Source: Tetragonia tetragonoides
Taxonomy: Eukaryota > Streptophyta > Magnoliopsida > Caryophyllales > Aizoaceae
Reading direction: 5' to 3'
DNA: 64,000 nt
NCBI GenBank assembly: GCA_038025085.1
Contig: CM076141.1
Span: 12,154,001 to 12,218,000, forward strand
Position numbers and translations under genes: made by a program. Below, piece after piece: positions 33,258 through 44,400 of this stretch. Below the pieces are notes generated by a model, which was given only the letters and a program-made list of their open reading frames with translations, was not told the DNA's origin and ran no database searches. Within the stretch, counting starts at the first letter, position 1; every line of letters begins with the position of its first letter.

Positions 33258-33725
33258 ACTCACCTCAACCTTGTGCAACGCACCATTTCCACTAGAAAGC
33301 ATATACAATCAGTTTTTGGAAGAGATTCAGAAGAAGACCAGTCTGACAGCTGAATTGTTTCTTCCAGATAGCATTTAATTTTACTGCTGGAGTCTTTGCT
33401 GATCATTAATTGGCAACATAAGCAGACCCAGGAACTGGATTTTCAGCACCCTAACAAAGCAACAAGAGGTTAAACATGTCAGCATGCATCTAAAAATATG
33501 TTAGAACACCACACATGTGTCTCAACTCATATAGCAAAGGAAGCTTTTAGACTCAGAAGGTGTGATTTTGAAGTGATACCATCATACCAGTGCTATGCTA
33601 GGAGAACCTTCAACACCTTTGAAGAGAGGAATTGATCAACTAGGTGGGTCCATAGGTCGAAATGTGCCCCGATTTGATGATACTAACACAACATGTAGAC
33701 CTTGATACACAAAGTGACACAACCA
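33258..33725 (-). pseudogene. EAF1 pseudogene, piece beyond the array
   Basis: Collinear with intact EAF1 from about 43690 to 44310. It includes the exon edge ACTCACC, CACCATTTCCAC, AGAGATTCAGAAGAAG (AGAGATCCAGAAGAAG in EAF1), TACTGCTGGAGTCT, the intron between two exons, and then GCTAGGAGAACCTT and TTGAAGAGAGGAATTGA. Retention of intron sequence shows a DNA-level duplication, not a retroposed copy. It is broken by many changes and missing segments. Together with 20597-21450 it is one pseudogene split by the array block. Confidence 0.82.
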
Positions 33726-33840
33726 CTTGCAAAGTTGAAATCACGTTGGATATTGTGGCCGGGAGAGAAGGGTGCGGATAATTGAGACGACTTGCAATCA
33801 AGTAATATCGTTTGGTTCTGGCCAATGATAATGGGCTTAT

Positions 33841-36189
33841 TTACCAATGATCACCACAAGAACAAGCACCATCTTTGAGATGGTGGCAACGATTAACATC
33901 TCTTATAGTAATCTCCCTTTGTGTGACTTTTGAGACGAATTTAATGAAAACATGACAATCCTCACAAACTCGGATATTCTTAGTGATAAGAAGCCGAGCC
34001 CCAGGATGGGTACTGATAAGTCCAAAAGCAATTGCTAGTCTTTCACTATGGCTGTCAACCATGCGAGTCTTCTCATCTTCTTCAACATCATGGAAAACAG
34101 TCCCAGTAGCAGGAACGTACCCAGCTTCTGTTACTAGCACTGTTACTCTTCCCAACTCAGCGTATATTGCATCACACATGGGATGTGAAGTGTCTCCAGA
34201 GAGGAAAGCATGAACTTCATTCTTCAGTCCAATCCAGCTTCATGCTATGCTTTTCTTGATTCCTTTATGAGTCATCAGTCTTCTCACCCTCGCAACTCCA
34301 TCCCATTGTCCGGCTTGTGCATATATGTTGGACAAAATCACATAATTGCCTGAATCATCAGGTTCAAGCTCAATGAGCTTCTCTAACGCTAATTCCCCTA
34401 ATTCCACATTTCCATGGATTTTACATGCATTTAACAATGAGCCCCAGACAGCAGAATCTGGCACCACCTTCATTTGCATTATTAGATTGTGAGCCTCCTT
34501 TAGTCGACCGGTATGACCAAGCAGATCAACCATGCATGTAAAATGTTGTACTGTAGGGTTTATATGATATCAATCAACCATTTCATTAAAGTATTTCCAC
34601 CCTTCATCCAGTAAGCGACCATGGCGACAAGCTGAGAGAACACCAACAAAGGTAATGTGATCAGGTTGATAAGCTTATCTTATCATCTGCTCAAATAAAT
34701 CTATTGCATCGAAGGCATAACCATGCATGGCATACCAAGTAATCATAGCATTCCATGAAACAACCCTTTTCTCTTGAAGCCTCTCAAACAATCTCCTAGC
34801 AACTTTAACCGACCCACACTTTGCATACATATCTACCAGAGCGGTTTTAACCTTATCTTGAAATGCAAAACCCTGTCGCCAACTAAACCCATGCATCTCC
34901 CTCCCCTGAGGAAGTGCGGCAATGTCAGCTGACGCCGAGATAACTGTCACTAGTGTTGCAACTGTAGGCCTCTCACACGCGAAGGCCATCTCACTACACA
35001 AGGAAAGAGCCTCTTCGGGGTGCCCATTTTGGGCATAAGCAGCAAGCATAGAGTTCCACAAAACAACATCCCTCCTCAAAATCTTATCAAAAACTCCCCT
35101 AGAACTCTCCAAGCAACCACATTTAGCAAACATATCAATAAGAGCAGCACCCACAAATACATCATTCTCCCACCCAGTACGGATCACATGCTCATGAATG
35201 TCTCTTCCCTCCTTAATAGCTGAAAGCGCCGAGCACGCCTTAAGCACAAAAGGGAAGTTAAAGTTATCAGGATCAAGCCCATATTCAAGCAACTGATAAT
35301 AAAGTGACAAAGCAACTTCATATGGCCCATCCCATGCATACCCACGAATCAAAACATTCCATAAAAACAGATTTCCTTTGGGAATTCTATCAAATATGTG
35401 GTGTGCATAAACTAAGGCATTGCAATTGCAATATAGATCAACAAGTTTTGTGGCTAAACCCACATTTAAACCTTGCCCAGATAGGCAAAGCTGAGCATGA
35501 ATCTGCTTACCGGGTTCAATTGCTCTTTGGGATATACAAGACTTAAGGAGCGAGATGTAACCTGCAGGAAATAAAGAACTTGGTTTGTCCCAAAGTTTAA
35601 TTTTTGAATAAAGGTAATTTGTATTGTTGTTATTGTTGCTGTATTCAGTGATTAATGGTGAAGGTGATGAGTGAAAATGAGCATGATTTAGAAGTAATGA
35701 GGATGAGTTGCTAACAGTGTGTTTGGGAACTTCAGGTTAATGAGCAAAATGAAGCAAAACTAGAGAAAACTATAAAACTTTTATATTTGTTTTGTTTGGT
35801 TGTTAGTAAGGAAAACTATGGAAAATTAAAAGTATGGAAATCTCCTAGTTATAATTTGCCCAATTAGATTTCCATAGTTTTCCCCTCAAAATCGATGGAA
35901 AATCTATGGAAATATGAGAAAATCTAAAAAGAAAGCCTTTATTCTACCATATGTTTCTACAATAACCAACCAAACAAAAGAAAATGATGTAAATCTCCTA
36001 CATTTCTACAACATGTAAACTGATAAACCAAACAAGTGAAAATGATAAGATTTCCACTGTTTTACTTTTATGTAGATTTTCATAGATTTACTTTTCTACA
36101 GTTTTCTTCATTTACAAAGTTCCCAAACATAGTGTAAATGTAAGCTTGATTACTCCATTGAAAAAACATGGGGATGAACGGAGCAACAT
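33841..36189 (-). pseudogene. PPR-DYW protein gene, inactivated
   Basis: The plausible original start is the ATG at 36189 (MLLRSSPCFFNGVIKL...). The frame runs into a MITE at 36134-35715 and resumes exactly in frame after it. The body (35714-34675) has PPR repeats (FLWNVLIRGYAWDG, VGAALIDMFAKCGCLES, VVLWNSMLAAYAQNGHPEEA, VVSWNAMITWYAMHGYAFDA). An E-type region follows (34533-34240) and then a DYW domain (about 34140-33841) with HSERLAIAFGLI, the CEDCH zinc motif and terminal GACSCGDHW. Defects are the MITE, stops at 34675-34677, 34570-34572 and 34240-34242, and a frameshift near 34632. Intact length would be about 640 aa. Relatives edit organelle transcripts by C-to-U change; this copy cannot make a full protein. 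Confidence 0.9.
35715..36134. mobile_element. MITE with TAA TSD inside the PPR gene
   Basis: Ends CAGTGTGTTTGGGAACTT and AAGTTCCCAAACATAGTG are inverted repeats. Flanking TAA at 35712-35714 and 36135-36137 is the TSD. Taking out the element and one TAA makes the PPR reading frame continuous, which confirms the boundaries. A 3-bp TAA/TTA TSD fits Tourist (PIF/Harbinger) MITEs. The interior has further inverted segments and no ORF. Confidence 0.9.
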
Positions 36190-36323
36190 TTTGTCAAAGC
36201 ATTGAAAAGAGGCTGAGTGTTTAGTTGTTAATTGAAAAGTTATCATTACGGGTTTGGTATTGCCCTATTTGGGTATGGTCGTATGGATAATTGGATTGTA
36301 CACTTCAAATTTTATTTTTCTTT

Positions 36324-37631
36324 CGGAAATTTTATGTGGTACTCTCAAAGTTTATACTTTTAAACGCGATACCCACTTTTTTAAACTTTGCACGAAATAA
36401 CATCAAAGTTCAAAATTTCTGCACCCCGTATACAAAATCTGGAATGACATCTTAACGCCGTCAAATTAGCTAATTATAAATAGTGAAATGACTATTTTGC
36501 CCCTATATGTTAATGCGAAAGAACCAATTTTTAATTTTTTTTAAAATTTTTTTTTTAAAAAGTTTTTCATACAATTTTCTAAATTTTTTGTATTTTTTTT
36601 TTACACATAATACCCACTAAATTATAAAACTTTTGGGGTACCACGTGCATAAGTTTATAAGTTGAGTATTATCCTGTGCAAACTTTGTAGCTGAAACCAA
36701 CTATTATTACGATTATTTTTGCATTCAAAAAAAAAAAAGAAACCAACGATTATTTTGAGTGTAAATAACCGTTTATAGCCGTTGGTTTCAGGCTATTTTA
36801 TAGACAAATGTGTCTTCTATCTCACAACCAAATCGCTCCATTTTCAACTCCAAACTATGTGTAAATTTTGAGTTTTGAATTCTTTGTAATTTTCTCCAAA
36901 TTTCTAATACCCGTGCGATGCATGGTGTTTACTAAGATTATTTGGTGAGTGTTGTCTATCAAAAAAACTTTATTAAATTTCTTATACGATCCCAGCCTAT
37001 AAATAGGATTGATTTTTTAATTAACAAAATAAAATAAACATGAAAAAAAATATTCTTTTTCTTAATGTGCTGATTGTCTCATTCAAAATTGGGGTGAAAG
37101 AAGAAGCACATTTCAAAATGGAGTGATCTAATCTAGAAATTACAAATAATTTAAAACTCACAACTTAGAAATAGCTTGGAGTTGAAAGTGAAGTGATTTG
37201 GGGTGAGAGAAGAAGCACATTTGGCCATTATATAGCCTGAAATCAATGACTATAAATGGTTAGTTTCACTCAAATATCCTTTAGTCTCAGTTAAAGAGTT
37301 TGCAGAGAATAACACTGAACTTATTAAGTTGTGCAAATGGTACCCCTGAAATTTTATAATGTAGTGGGTATTCTATGTAAAAAAAAAAATCACAGAAAAT
37401 ATAGAAAATTAAATTAAAAAATATGTCAAAAAAAAATTCAATTTTGTTTCTTTCGCATTAAGACATAGGGGCAAAATAGTCATTTCACTATCTATAATTG
37501 ACCAACTTAACGACGTTAAGCTGCTGTTTCAGATTTTGTATACGAGGTGCATAAGTTTTAAACTTTAGGGTTAAAAAAATAGATATCCCGTTCAAAAGTG
37601 CAAACTTTGAGAATACCACGTGAAATTTTCT
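36324..37631. mobile_element. Foldback element with ~0.5-kb inverted arms
   Basis: The left arm (about 36324-36905) and right arm (about 37130-37631) are inverted copies. Paired landmarks include TATGTGGTACTCTCAAAGTT / AACTTTGAGAATACCACGTG, ATGACTATTTTGCCCCTATA / ATAGGGGCAAAATAGTCATT, TAATACCCACTAAATTATAA / TTATAATGTAGTGGGTATT and CAAATGTGTCTTCT / AGAAGCACATTTG. Flanking TTTTTCTTT at 36315-36323 and 37632-37640 is a candidate 9-bp TSD, as in Mutator-like elements, though it is low-complexity. The loop (about 36906-37129) has no ORF. Confidence 0.85.
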
Positions 37632-37640
37632 TTTTTCTTT

Positions 37641-40600
37641 TTATTTTAACTGGTTCTCATTTGGGATAGGTTGGAGCTTGAGTCATCTACTGTATAAATC
37701 TAAAGTAAATGTGAAGCAAATGGGGAATGTTGGAGACAAGGGATATCCTTTTGTATTGATTTCGAGTTTTGCCAAGTTTTCTGAAGTTTTTTTATTCAGT
37801 TTCTCCCTGTTTTTACCAATTTTCAGTTTGTCTGTATGAGTCGTTGAGTTTGCTCTTTGCTTGGACAGTTTTGATATGAGCCCACAAAATTACTATGTAG
37901 TTGCACTATTTAGTTATCCAGAAAAATAAAGTTTGGAAATCGAGTTGAGTGTATATTTTTATCTTAACCCCTTTTTTTTTTGGCAACTAAAATACAAAAT
38001 TTCCTTTTCATGTTTCTATTGTGTAGAACTTCAACTTCGTCGTCTTCTAACTTCTAATCGGAAACTAGATAATTGAAAGGGAGGGGGGGAGGGTTTGAAG
38101 AAAGGGTGCCATGATTTATTATTATTATTATTATTTATTTTTTTTAATAGAAAAGATAGCGAGGTTTTTTGGTCCACCATTACATCAAGGGAGAGGGAGG
38201 GAGGGTTGACTTAAGGCTCATAATATAAATACTACCCTCAATTCTAAAATTAAAGGGGATGAGCCTTGAATTCCAAGGTTGAGACTGCAGCCTACAGGTG
38301 TGAGAGCTTTACCAATTAAGTTCTCCACTTTTGCTCCCATGATGAATTGATAACTATACACAAAATCTTTCAAAGAATATGTTAAAATCACTAGAACGTC
38401 TAGAAGTTCTATTACTTTTTATTTATCTTTTTGTTAAGCTTGCTTCATCATTAGCTCAACCTCGCTACAAGGTGAGATACTGAGATCCAGACTTAAGACT
38501 GATCACTAGAGCCAGAAGAAAACCTGAAAACACCCCTACTCTCTTCTCTTTCAAAACCAAAATATGGATACTGGAGACGAAATCCAGAGAGACCACTGTG
38601 TAATTAACTAACTAGTAACTACTTTTTTTTTTTAAATCAACTAACTAGTACTCCATAACTACTGAGTTTGGACAACGAGCAACAAAAAAAAACAAACTAC
38701 TGAGTTTGGATTCTTCCTATCAATTGCTACTAGAGATGGAATCCGTTTTTTGTTGACGTTTTGCACACTTGCACTGTTGATTTGAGATGCAATCGAAAAA
38801 TGATGTTTCAAGTCTAGTCGTGCACTATTAATGCAACTTTATGCCTCGTCTCCAGGTATCAGTCATCACGCCTCATGCATGAGACCGCTCATATGAATTT
38901 TTGTGATTTCTTTTTTCCCTTTGAGCAACTCACCTTTTCCTTGTCCTATTTCTCTTCTCTTCTCATGAACATGTTTTGCTGAACTAGTTCTCCAATAACA
39001 CAATGCTGTATTCGGGAATAAAACAATATTAGGTTTCTGATTTTCCTTGCTAAACCAGATTCGCACCTCTGCATTAAACGCCGTGGAGTTGGACCAAATG
39101 ACAGTAAAACTTAGCTGCCCGTGTAGTCGGAGTGTACTGAAACAAACTTTAAGAGAACTGGAACCACTTAGCTAAATCAAATACATCCTTGAGCAAGAAA
39201 TTGTTCTCATCACAGTAGTGAGATGCCATTCATCTCTCAAAATAAAAGTTCGACTTTAACATACGCCATGCCAATTGCCTTGCTTTCCTTTAACAACAAT
39301 ATTTCCGAAACAATTATGAACCAACCGATCCTCTTTTCAGAACTGCTGCAAAGAGAATTAACTCAGAGAAACCGCATTCGGAGCAACTAAACGTTGTACA
39401 TTGTCCTCTGTTACAGAGAGCATACTGGTTGAACCTCTGACCTCTAGTGATCTGAGAGCTCAAACATGCAAATGTACATAAGAGATTGCTCTCCTCTCAC
39501 AGCTTTCCCTTTTTCTGTCATTTTCTTTTCTGCCTTCTTTTCTTTTCAATTCCTTCTCTTTTTTCTATCTCCTTTTTTTTCTTTAATCTTTTTTTGCGAG
39601 TAGCCATGGGGAGGGGTGCAGGAGGAACTCGAAAAACAGTGCAACTGAAGCATGATGTTAAATTCTGTAATAGTAAATTAGACGGGGAACGGGAATGTTC
39701 AAGATACACCAACATAGACGCACAAGGCCACGAAGATGATGATTAAAGGATCATTATACACTACAAAGCTATATTCACAAAATTTCAAAAGGCGTTTGCC
39801 CATAACAATGAAGCTACCCCCTTCTAGTTCCAATAAAAATTAATACACGCACTATGGGGGCAAAAAGAAATGAGACCCACATTCATGAGTGGGAATCCCA
39901 AATTCTGGGGAAAAAAGGAGGAAAAAGGTTAATGATATAGAGAGATGAGACCCTGTACACATACCTCTATGTCTGTCTATCTTCACAAGCTCTAAGCAGT
40001 GGTAATATACATGATACCCAAAAAGCTCATCCTAAATTCGTCAAGTCAGTAACCTGGAGTAACAATCATCCTCTCATTTGCCTTCGTATAGCGCCCTTGC
40101 AAAATAACAGCTTCATCTGCAAATAAAGCAACACCACAATTAACTCCTCAATTCATCACATTGGTGTGATCTTGCCAACCCTCCAAAGAGGACATTAGCT
40201 GATCCCGCAAGTAACCCATAGCAGCCTCATTAATCAATGTCCAGCAAAAGGATATATTCACAACCAAAAAAATTGTGGAAATAGCATGAGCCGCAAAACG
40301 GAAATCAAGCAATAAGAAAATAGCAACAAGAACATGACAAATCAGTAAGTGTCCTGCCGAGGGCGGGGTCTGGGGAGGTCAAGATGTACGCAGCCTTAGT
40401 AGAGAGGTTGTTTCTGATAGACCGACGAGAAAAATTGGGTTTTTAAATACAGTTCAAAGAATTTTGAATGTGAAAGAATAAATGAACGAATAAATGGATG
40501 GATGAATGCAAAAGGATGAGAGGATGAATGCATAAATAGAAAAAATAAATAAAAAGTTTTCCAAAAAAAGGAGAATAATAGAAAATATATGGGGTGCAAA

Positions 40601-41056
40601 GCATTAGGGAGGAATCCAACATTTTCACCTCTGTCAGCCCTTTGCCCTTTCTATTTGGGCTGGAGTTGAAAGGGTGTCAACACTATCAAGTAATATATCA
40701 CCACCATAAATGTGACAGGAAGAAAAATCTTAACATGCCAAACAACTGTAAAGATGATGTGAATGGAAAGCCTTTACAGGACATGACTTGCATGAAAAAA
40801 CAACAGTCCCCCTTGTCAAACAGTGGCGTATAACAGCAATCCAAGAGAGATACTGTACGTCATACTTAGTACATAAGGATGGTTCCAAATCTTGAATTTG
40901 CATATGAGCAGTAATGAATGAAAATTCAGCCTCCATACCCACCTCCTAGGCTCTTAAGGTAAAAGGAAAAGATGGGAAGTTAACTTCTCATGTACCCATC
41001 AACCGCTTCGAAGATGGCATAGTAGGTGGATTCCATCGAACTTACAGGTCACATTT
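37641..41056. other. Intergenic region downstream of EAF1
   Basis: Mostly AT-rich without supported genes. It holds an ATT microsatellite (about 38119-38145), a short direct duplication AACTACTGAGTTTGGA (about 38656-38671 and 38695-38710), a CT/T-rich tract (39490-39600) and one SINE-like tail (40340-40402). The EAF1 3'UTR must end somewhere in its right part. Confidence 0.55.
40340..40402 (-). repeat. SINE-like tail, copy 1
   Basis: On the minus strand it reads AAGGCTGCGTACATCTTGAC, CTCCCCAGACCCCGCCCTCG, GCAGGACACTTACTG. This is the same block as two copies in an EAF1 intron (49336-49390 and 49466-49545). Confidence 0.6.
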
Positions 41057-41059
41057 TAT

Positions 41060-41298
41060 TACTAGCCCCCTCAAAAGATTACTGTAGGGGGCTTAGCCCG
41101 AGTGATTGCCTGATTCAAATGGGTAGGGCCGTAGGGGGACTACACAATCCATGGTAGAGTTCAACTTTAGGAGGGTACCTTACGTGCCTAACCGACGACT
41201 CGAGGAGTGGTAGGTAGCTCACACATCACGATCACCATTCATCATCCACAGTCCCCCCCCCCCCCCCAAAAAAAAAAAAAAAAAAAACAAAAAAAAGG
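41060..41298 (+). repeat. SINE-like retroposon with poly(C)/poly(A) tail
   Basis: GGCTTAGCCCGAGTGATTG (about 41090) resembles an A box and GTAGAGTTCAACTTTAGG (about 41153-41170) a decayed B box. The body is followed by about 15 C then more than 20 A residues (41253-41297). No TSD was confirmed. Confidence 0.4.
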
Positions 41299-41464
41299 CA
41301 CTCGACCAAGATGAAAACAATATGCAATGTGATAGAAATATCAGTATAAATGAACTGTTTAGTCTCCATTCATCCTTACCTGTACATTGCTGTCTCAAGG
41401 GCATGCCGACTCTATCCTGACAGGTACAAGCGTGCCGGAAAGCGCTCTCAGTCAATGAGTATCA

Positions 41465-44400
41465 TCATTCCAATCTTGAATTAGTGGTCCTTGTGAGCAT
41501 ACCACCTTGCCCAGACTGAATCTGTGGCTGAGGCTGCTGTTGTGGCACTCTCTGGGGTGATTGCTCAAGTTGCTGCAGCTGCTGTTGAGACTGCTTCTGC
41601 GACAATATGGGTTGAAGTGGCGGGGACTGTTGTAACTGTGAATGCTGTTGCTGCCATTGAGACCCAACACTATGCCCATGGGACACCAAGTTACCTGACG
41701 ACTGCCTCTGCATCAGACCATGGCTAACTGATGGTAATGGCTCATTACCTGATGAATTTAGAAGAACTGGGTCACCTATGGGACCTGAAGAAGTGGATGA
41801 ACTCGGATCAGCAGAGTCACTTAGAGATTCCTGTGCCTTCCGCGGAGTACTGCTGGCAGAAGACGATAATGGAACTGCAGTTGTAGAATCAACACATGCT
41901 GTTGGGACCCCCGAAGTCTTGCCCTTCAAAGTATTATTTGTTGATTGCGGCTCCACTGGGATGTCTTCAGCTTGTGATTTAATCAAGGGATCAGACTTCA
42001 ATTGAAGACTTTGTTGAATTGGCTTCTGAGTAACAGGCTGAGCTTGATTCACCACCTTAAGAGATGGCATTGACTGTCCTTGCGACTGTTGATGGCTAAG
42101 AGAAGGCATCCCTGTCGATGGAACACCTTGGTTTGATGCTGCTGCTGCAGGAGTAGAAGGGGCTGCTGGAATCTGGCTCTGGCTGCTGCTATCTATATGA
42201 GAAGGTATTTGTTGGGCTTGCTTTGTTGTTGCAGGACGAGTATTTGTGTATGGTTTTTGAGGCTGGGAATGATTTGAAGTTTGAGGAGAGGCCAGTGATT
42301 TAGATTGCTGCATGGTATTTAGACCTGAACTTGAATATAAGCCCTGACCTTGACTCAAATGAACAGGCTGCTCCCCCTTCTCAGCAACTTGAGCTCCTGG
42401 GTTAGCTGAAATGCCATTCAGATGAGATGGATCCATGGGAAGACTATGATGCATTAGCATATTACTTCGCCCTATTCCTTTCAAAACTTTAGCCTGCTGC
42501 TGAGGCTGAGATTGTTGGCGCTGTTGTGGATGTTGCCTGCCGGATTGCTGATACTGCTGCTGAAGCTGCTGTGCCTGCCGTTGCCGTTGCTTCCCCACTT
42601 GATTCATCATTCCACTTACAGCACTTTGTGCACTCCGCCCATGTGCATGAGGTTGCACCTGGTGCTTCGCCTGCTGCTGTGGTTGTGTAGACATATGAGT
42701 CACTGGGGATGATACAGTCAAAGAAGGCAACGATACAGGCTGAGAAGAAGCTTGAGGTTGAAGCTGGGAACTACTCTGCAGAGAAGATGATAAAGGAAGT
42801 TGAGCCGGAGTCTGAACATGTGTCATCAATGCACCGGATGCAGGAACCTGTTGATGTTGATGTTGATGTTGATGCTGCTGTTGCTGTTGCTGTTGCTGCC
42901 TCTGCAACAACCTCTGTTGAATCTGTCTCTCTCTAGCAAGGCGGATAATGGCTTGTTCTGGAGTAGCGGAATGATTTGAACCCGACATATGCGGATGATG
43001 GCTGTTAAGCACATGTGAATGTTGCTGCGGCATTGCATGCTGCTGCTGGTGATGGCCAGAGTATGTTTGAATCGGTGGAGAAGCAGCCTGAGAGGAGAAC
43101 CCAGGATTCATCCCAGCAAAGGATGAGACCCCTGGGCTGTTAGATTGGTTCCCCTGCATCTGCAATTCTGGCATCATCATCTGCCTTTGATGCTCTGCAC
43201 TCTGCCCAGGCTGTATCCAGAGATTGGGATTGTCAATACGTACTCTCAAAATAAGTTCCAATAAGCACAATGTTTGCATTTGACAACATATTTATACTAA
43301 GCCATATGCCACGACCCCCGTTTTCTACCCATCAAATAAAAACACATTAACAGATGAGATGTAAATTTTTTCAAAGATAGAAAAATGCAAATCGTCGCAG
43401 ATTTTCTTTTGATCGGTTGAATCTTTCCCAAAAAGGGAAATAAAACAAAAGAAACTCTAAGTTGGCAGCACGGAGTTCAGAATACACCATGACCAACTAA
43501 TACTTTGGATCAGTATAAATTATTTTGTGAATTAGCAAATAAAACAAATGTTGATACACATCTAGCACCAAACACACTACTCGAAAATATAAGAACATCA
43601 TCTAGTGAATGTTGTAAGGCAACAGAATAGACCACTATGCAAACACAAAAGCGGGCGCGGGGGGGGGAGAAAATATTAAAACCCAAAAAATACTCACCCG
43701 CACCGTATGCAATGCATCACGAGATCTAAACATTGAGTTTCCATGACCAGGAGCTGCTCCAGAGTGCATATTCATGTTGTTAGGCAGCATATTTCCGGAA
43801 TTCAGCATTGAAGAAGAAGTCATTCCTTGATGTCCTGGTCTTGGCATTGTCATGCTTCGGTTCATTCCAGCCATCATGCCAACACCATTTCCACCAGGAA
43901 GCATACGGACACCTCGATCAGTTCCTGAAAGAGATCCAGAAGAAGGCATGTTTGATGGATGAATGTTTCTTCCTGATAGCATCTGGTTGTACTGCTGGAG
44001 TCTCTGCTGCTCCTCAGTCGGCAAAGATGCAGACCTAGGAACCGGGAATCTAGCATCCGTAATAAAGCAAGGGATTAAGCATGTATGCACACGTGTGTAA
44101 ATATGCTAGAATAAAAATCATATCAAAGGCTCGACTTATTTGGCAAATTACCGGGAGCTATTGAACTGAGAAGATGGTGACGCCAAATTGTTACCGACAC
44201 CCATGCTAGGAGAACCTTGAACGCTTTGAAGAGAGGAATTGAGTCCATTAGGATGCATCGGTGGTATGGCGCCTTGATTTGGTAATGGCAAACCACCAGC
44301 ATGGGGGCCTTGATACCCAAGAGGAAGTAAATCTTGACTTGATGCAGCAGCATCACAAAAATCAAGTGGCCTATAAGGAAAGAATTATTAAAAATACGAG

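Noticed and set aside
43211..43279. Extension of the last EAF1 exon upstream to 43279
   Set aside because: The frame stays open, but the splice acceptor at 43213-43211 joins HTVR to PGQSAEHQRQ, which keeps frame and matches the conserved protein.
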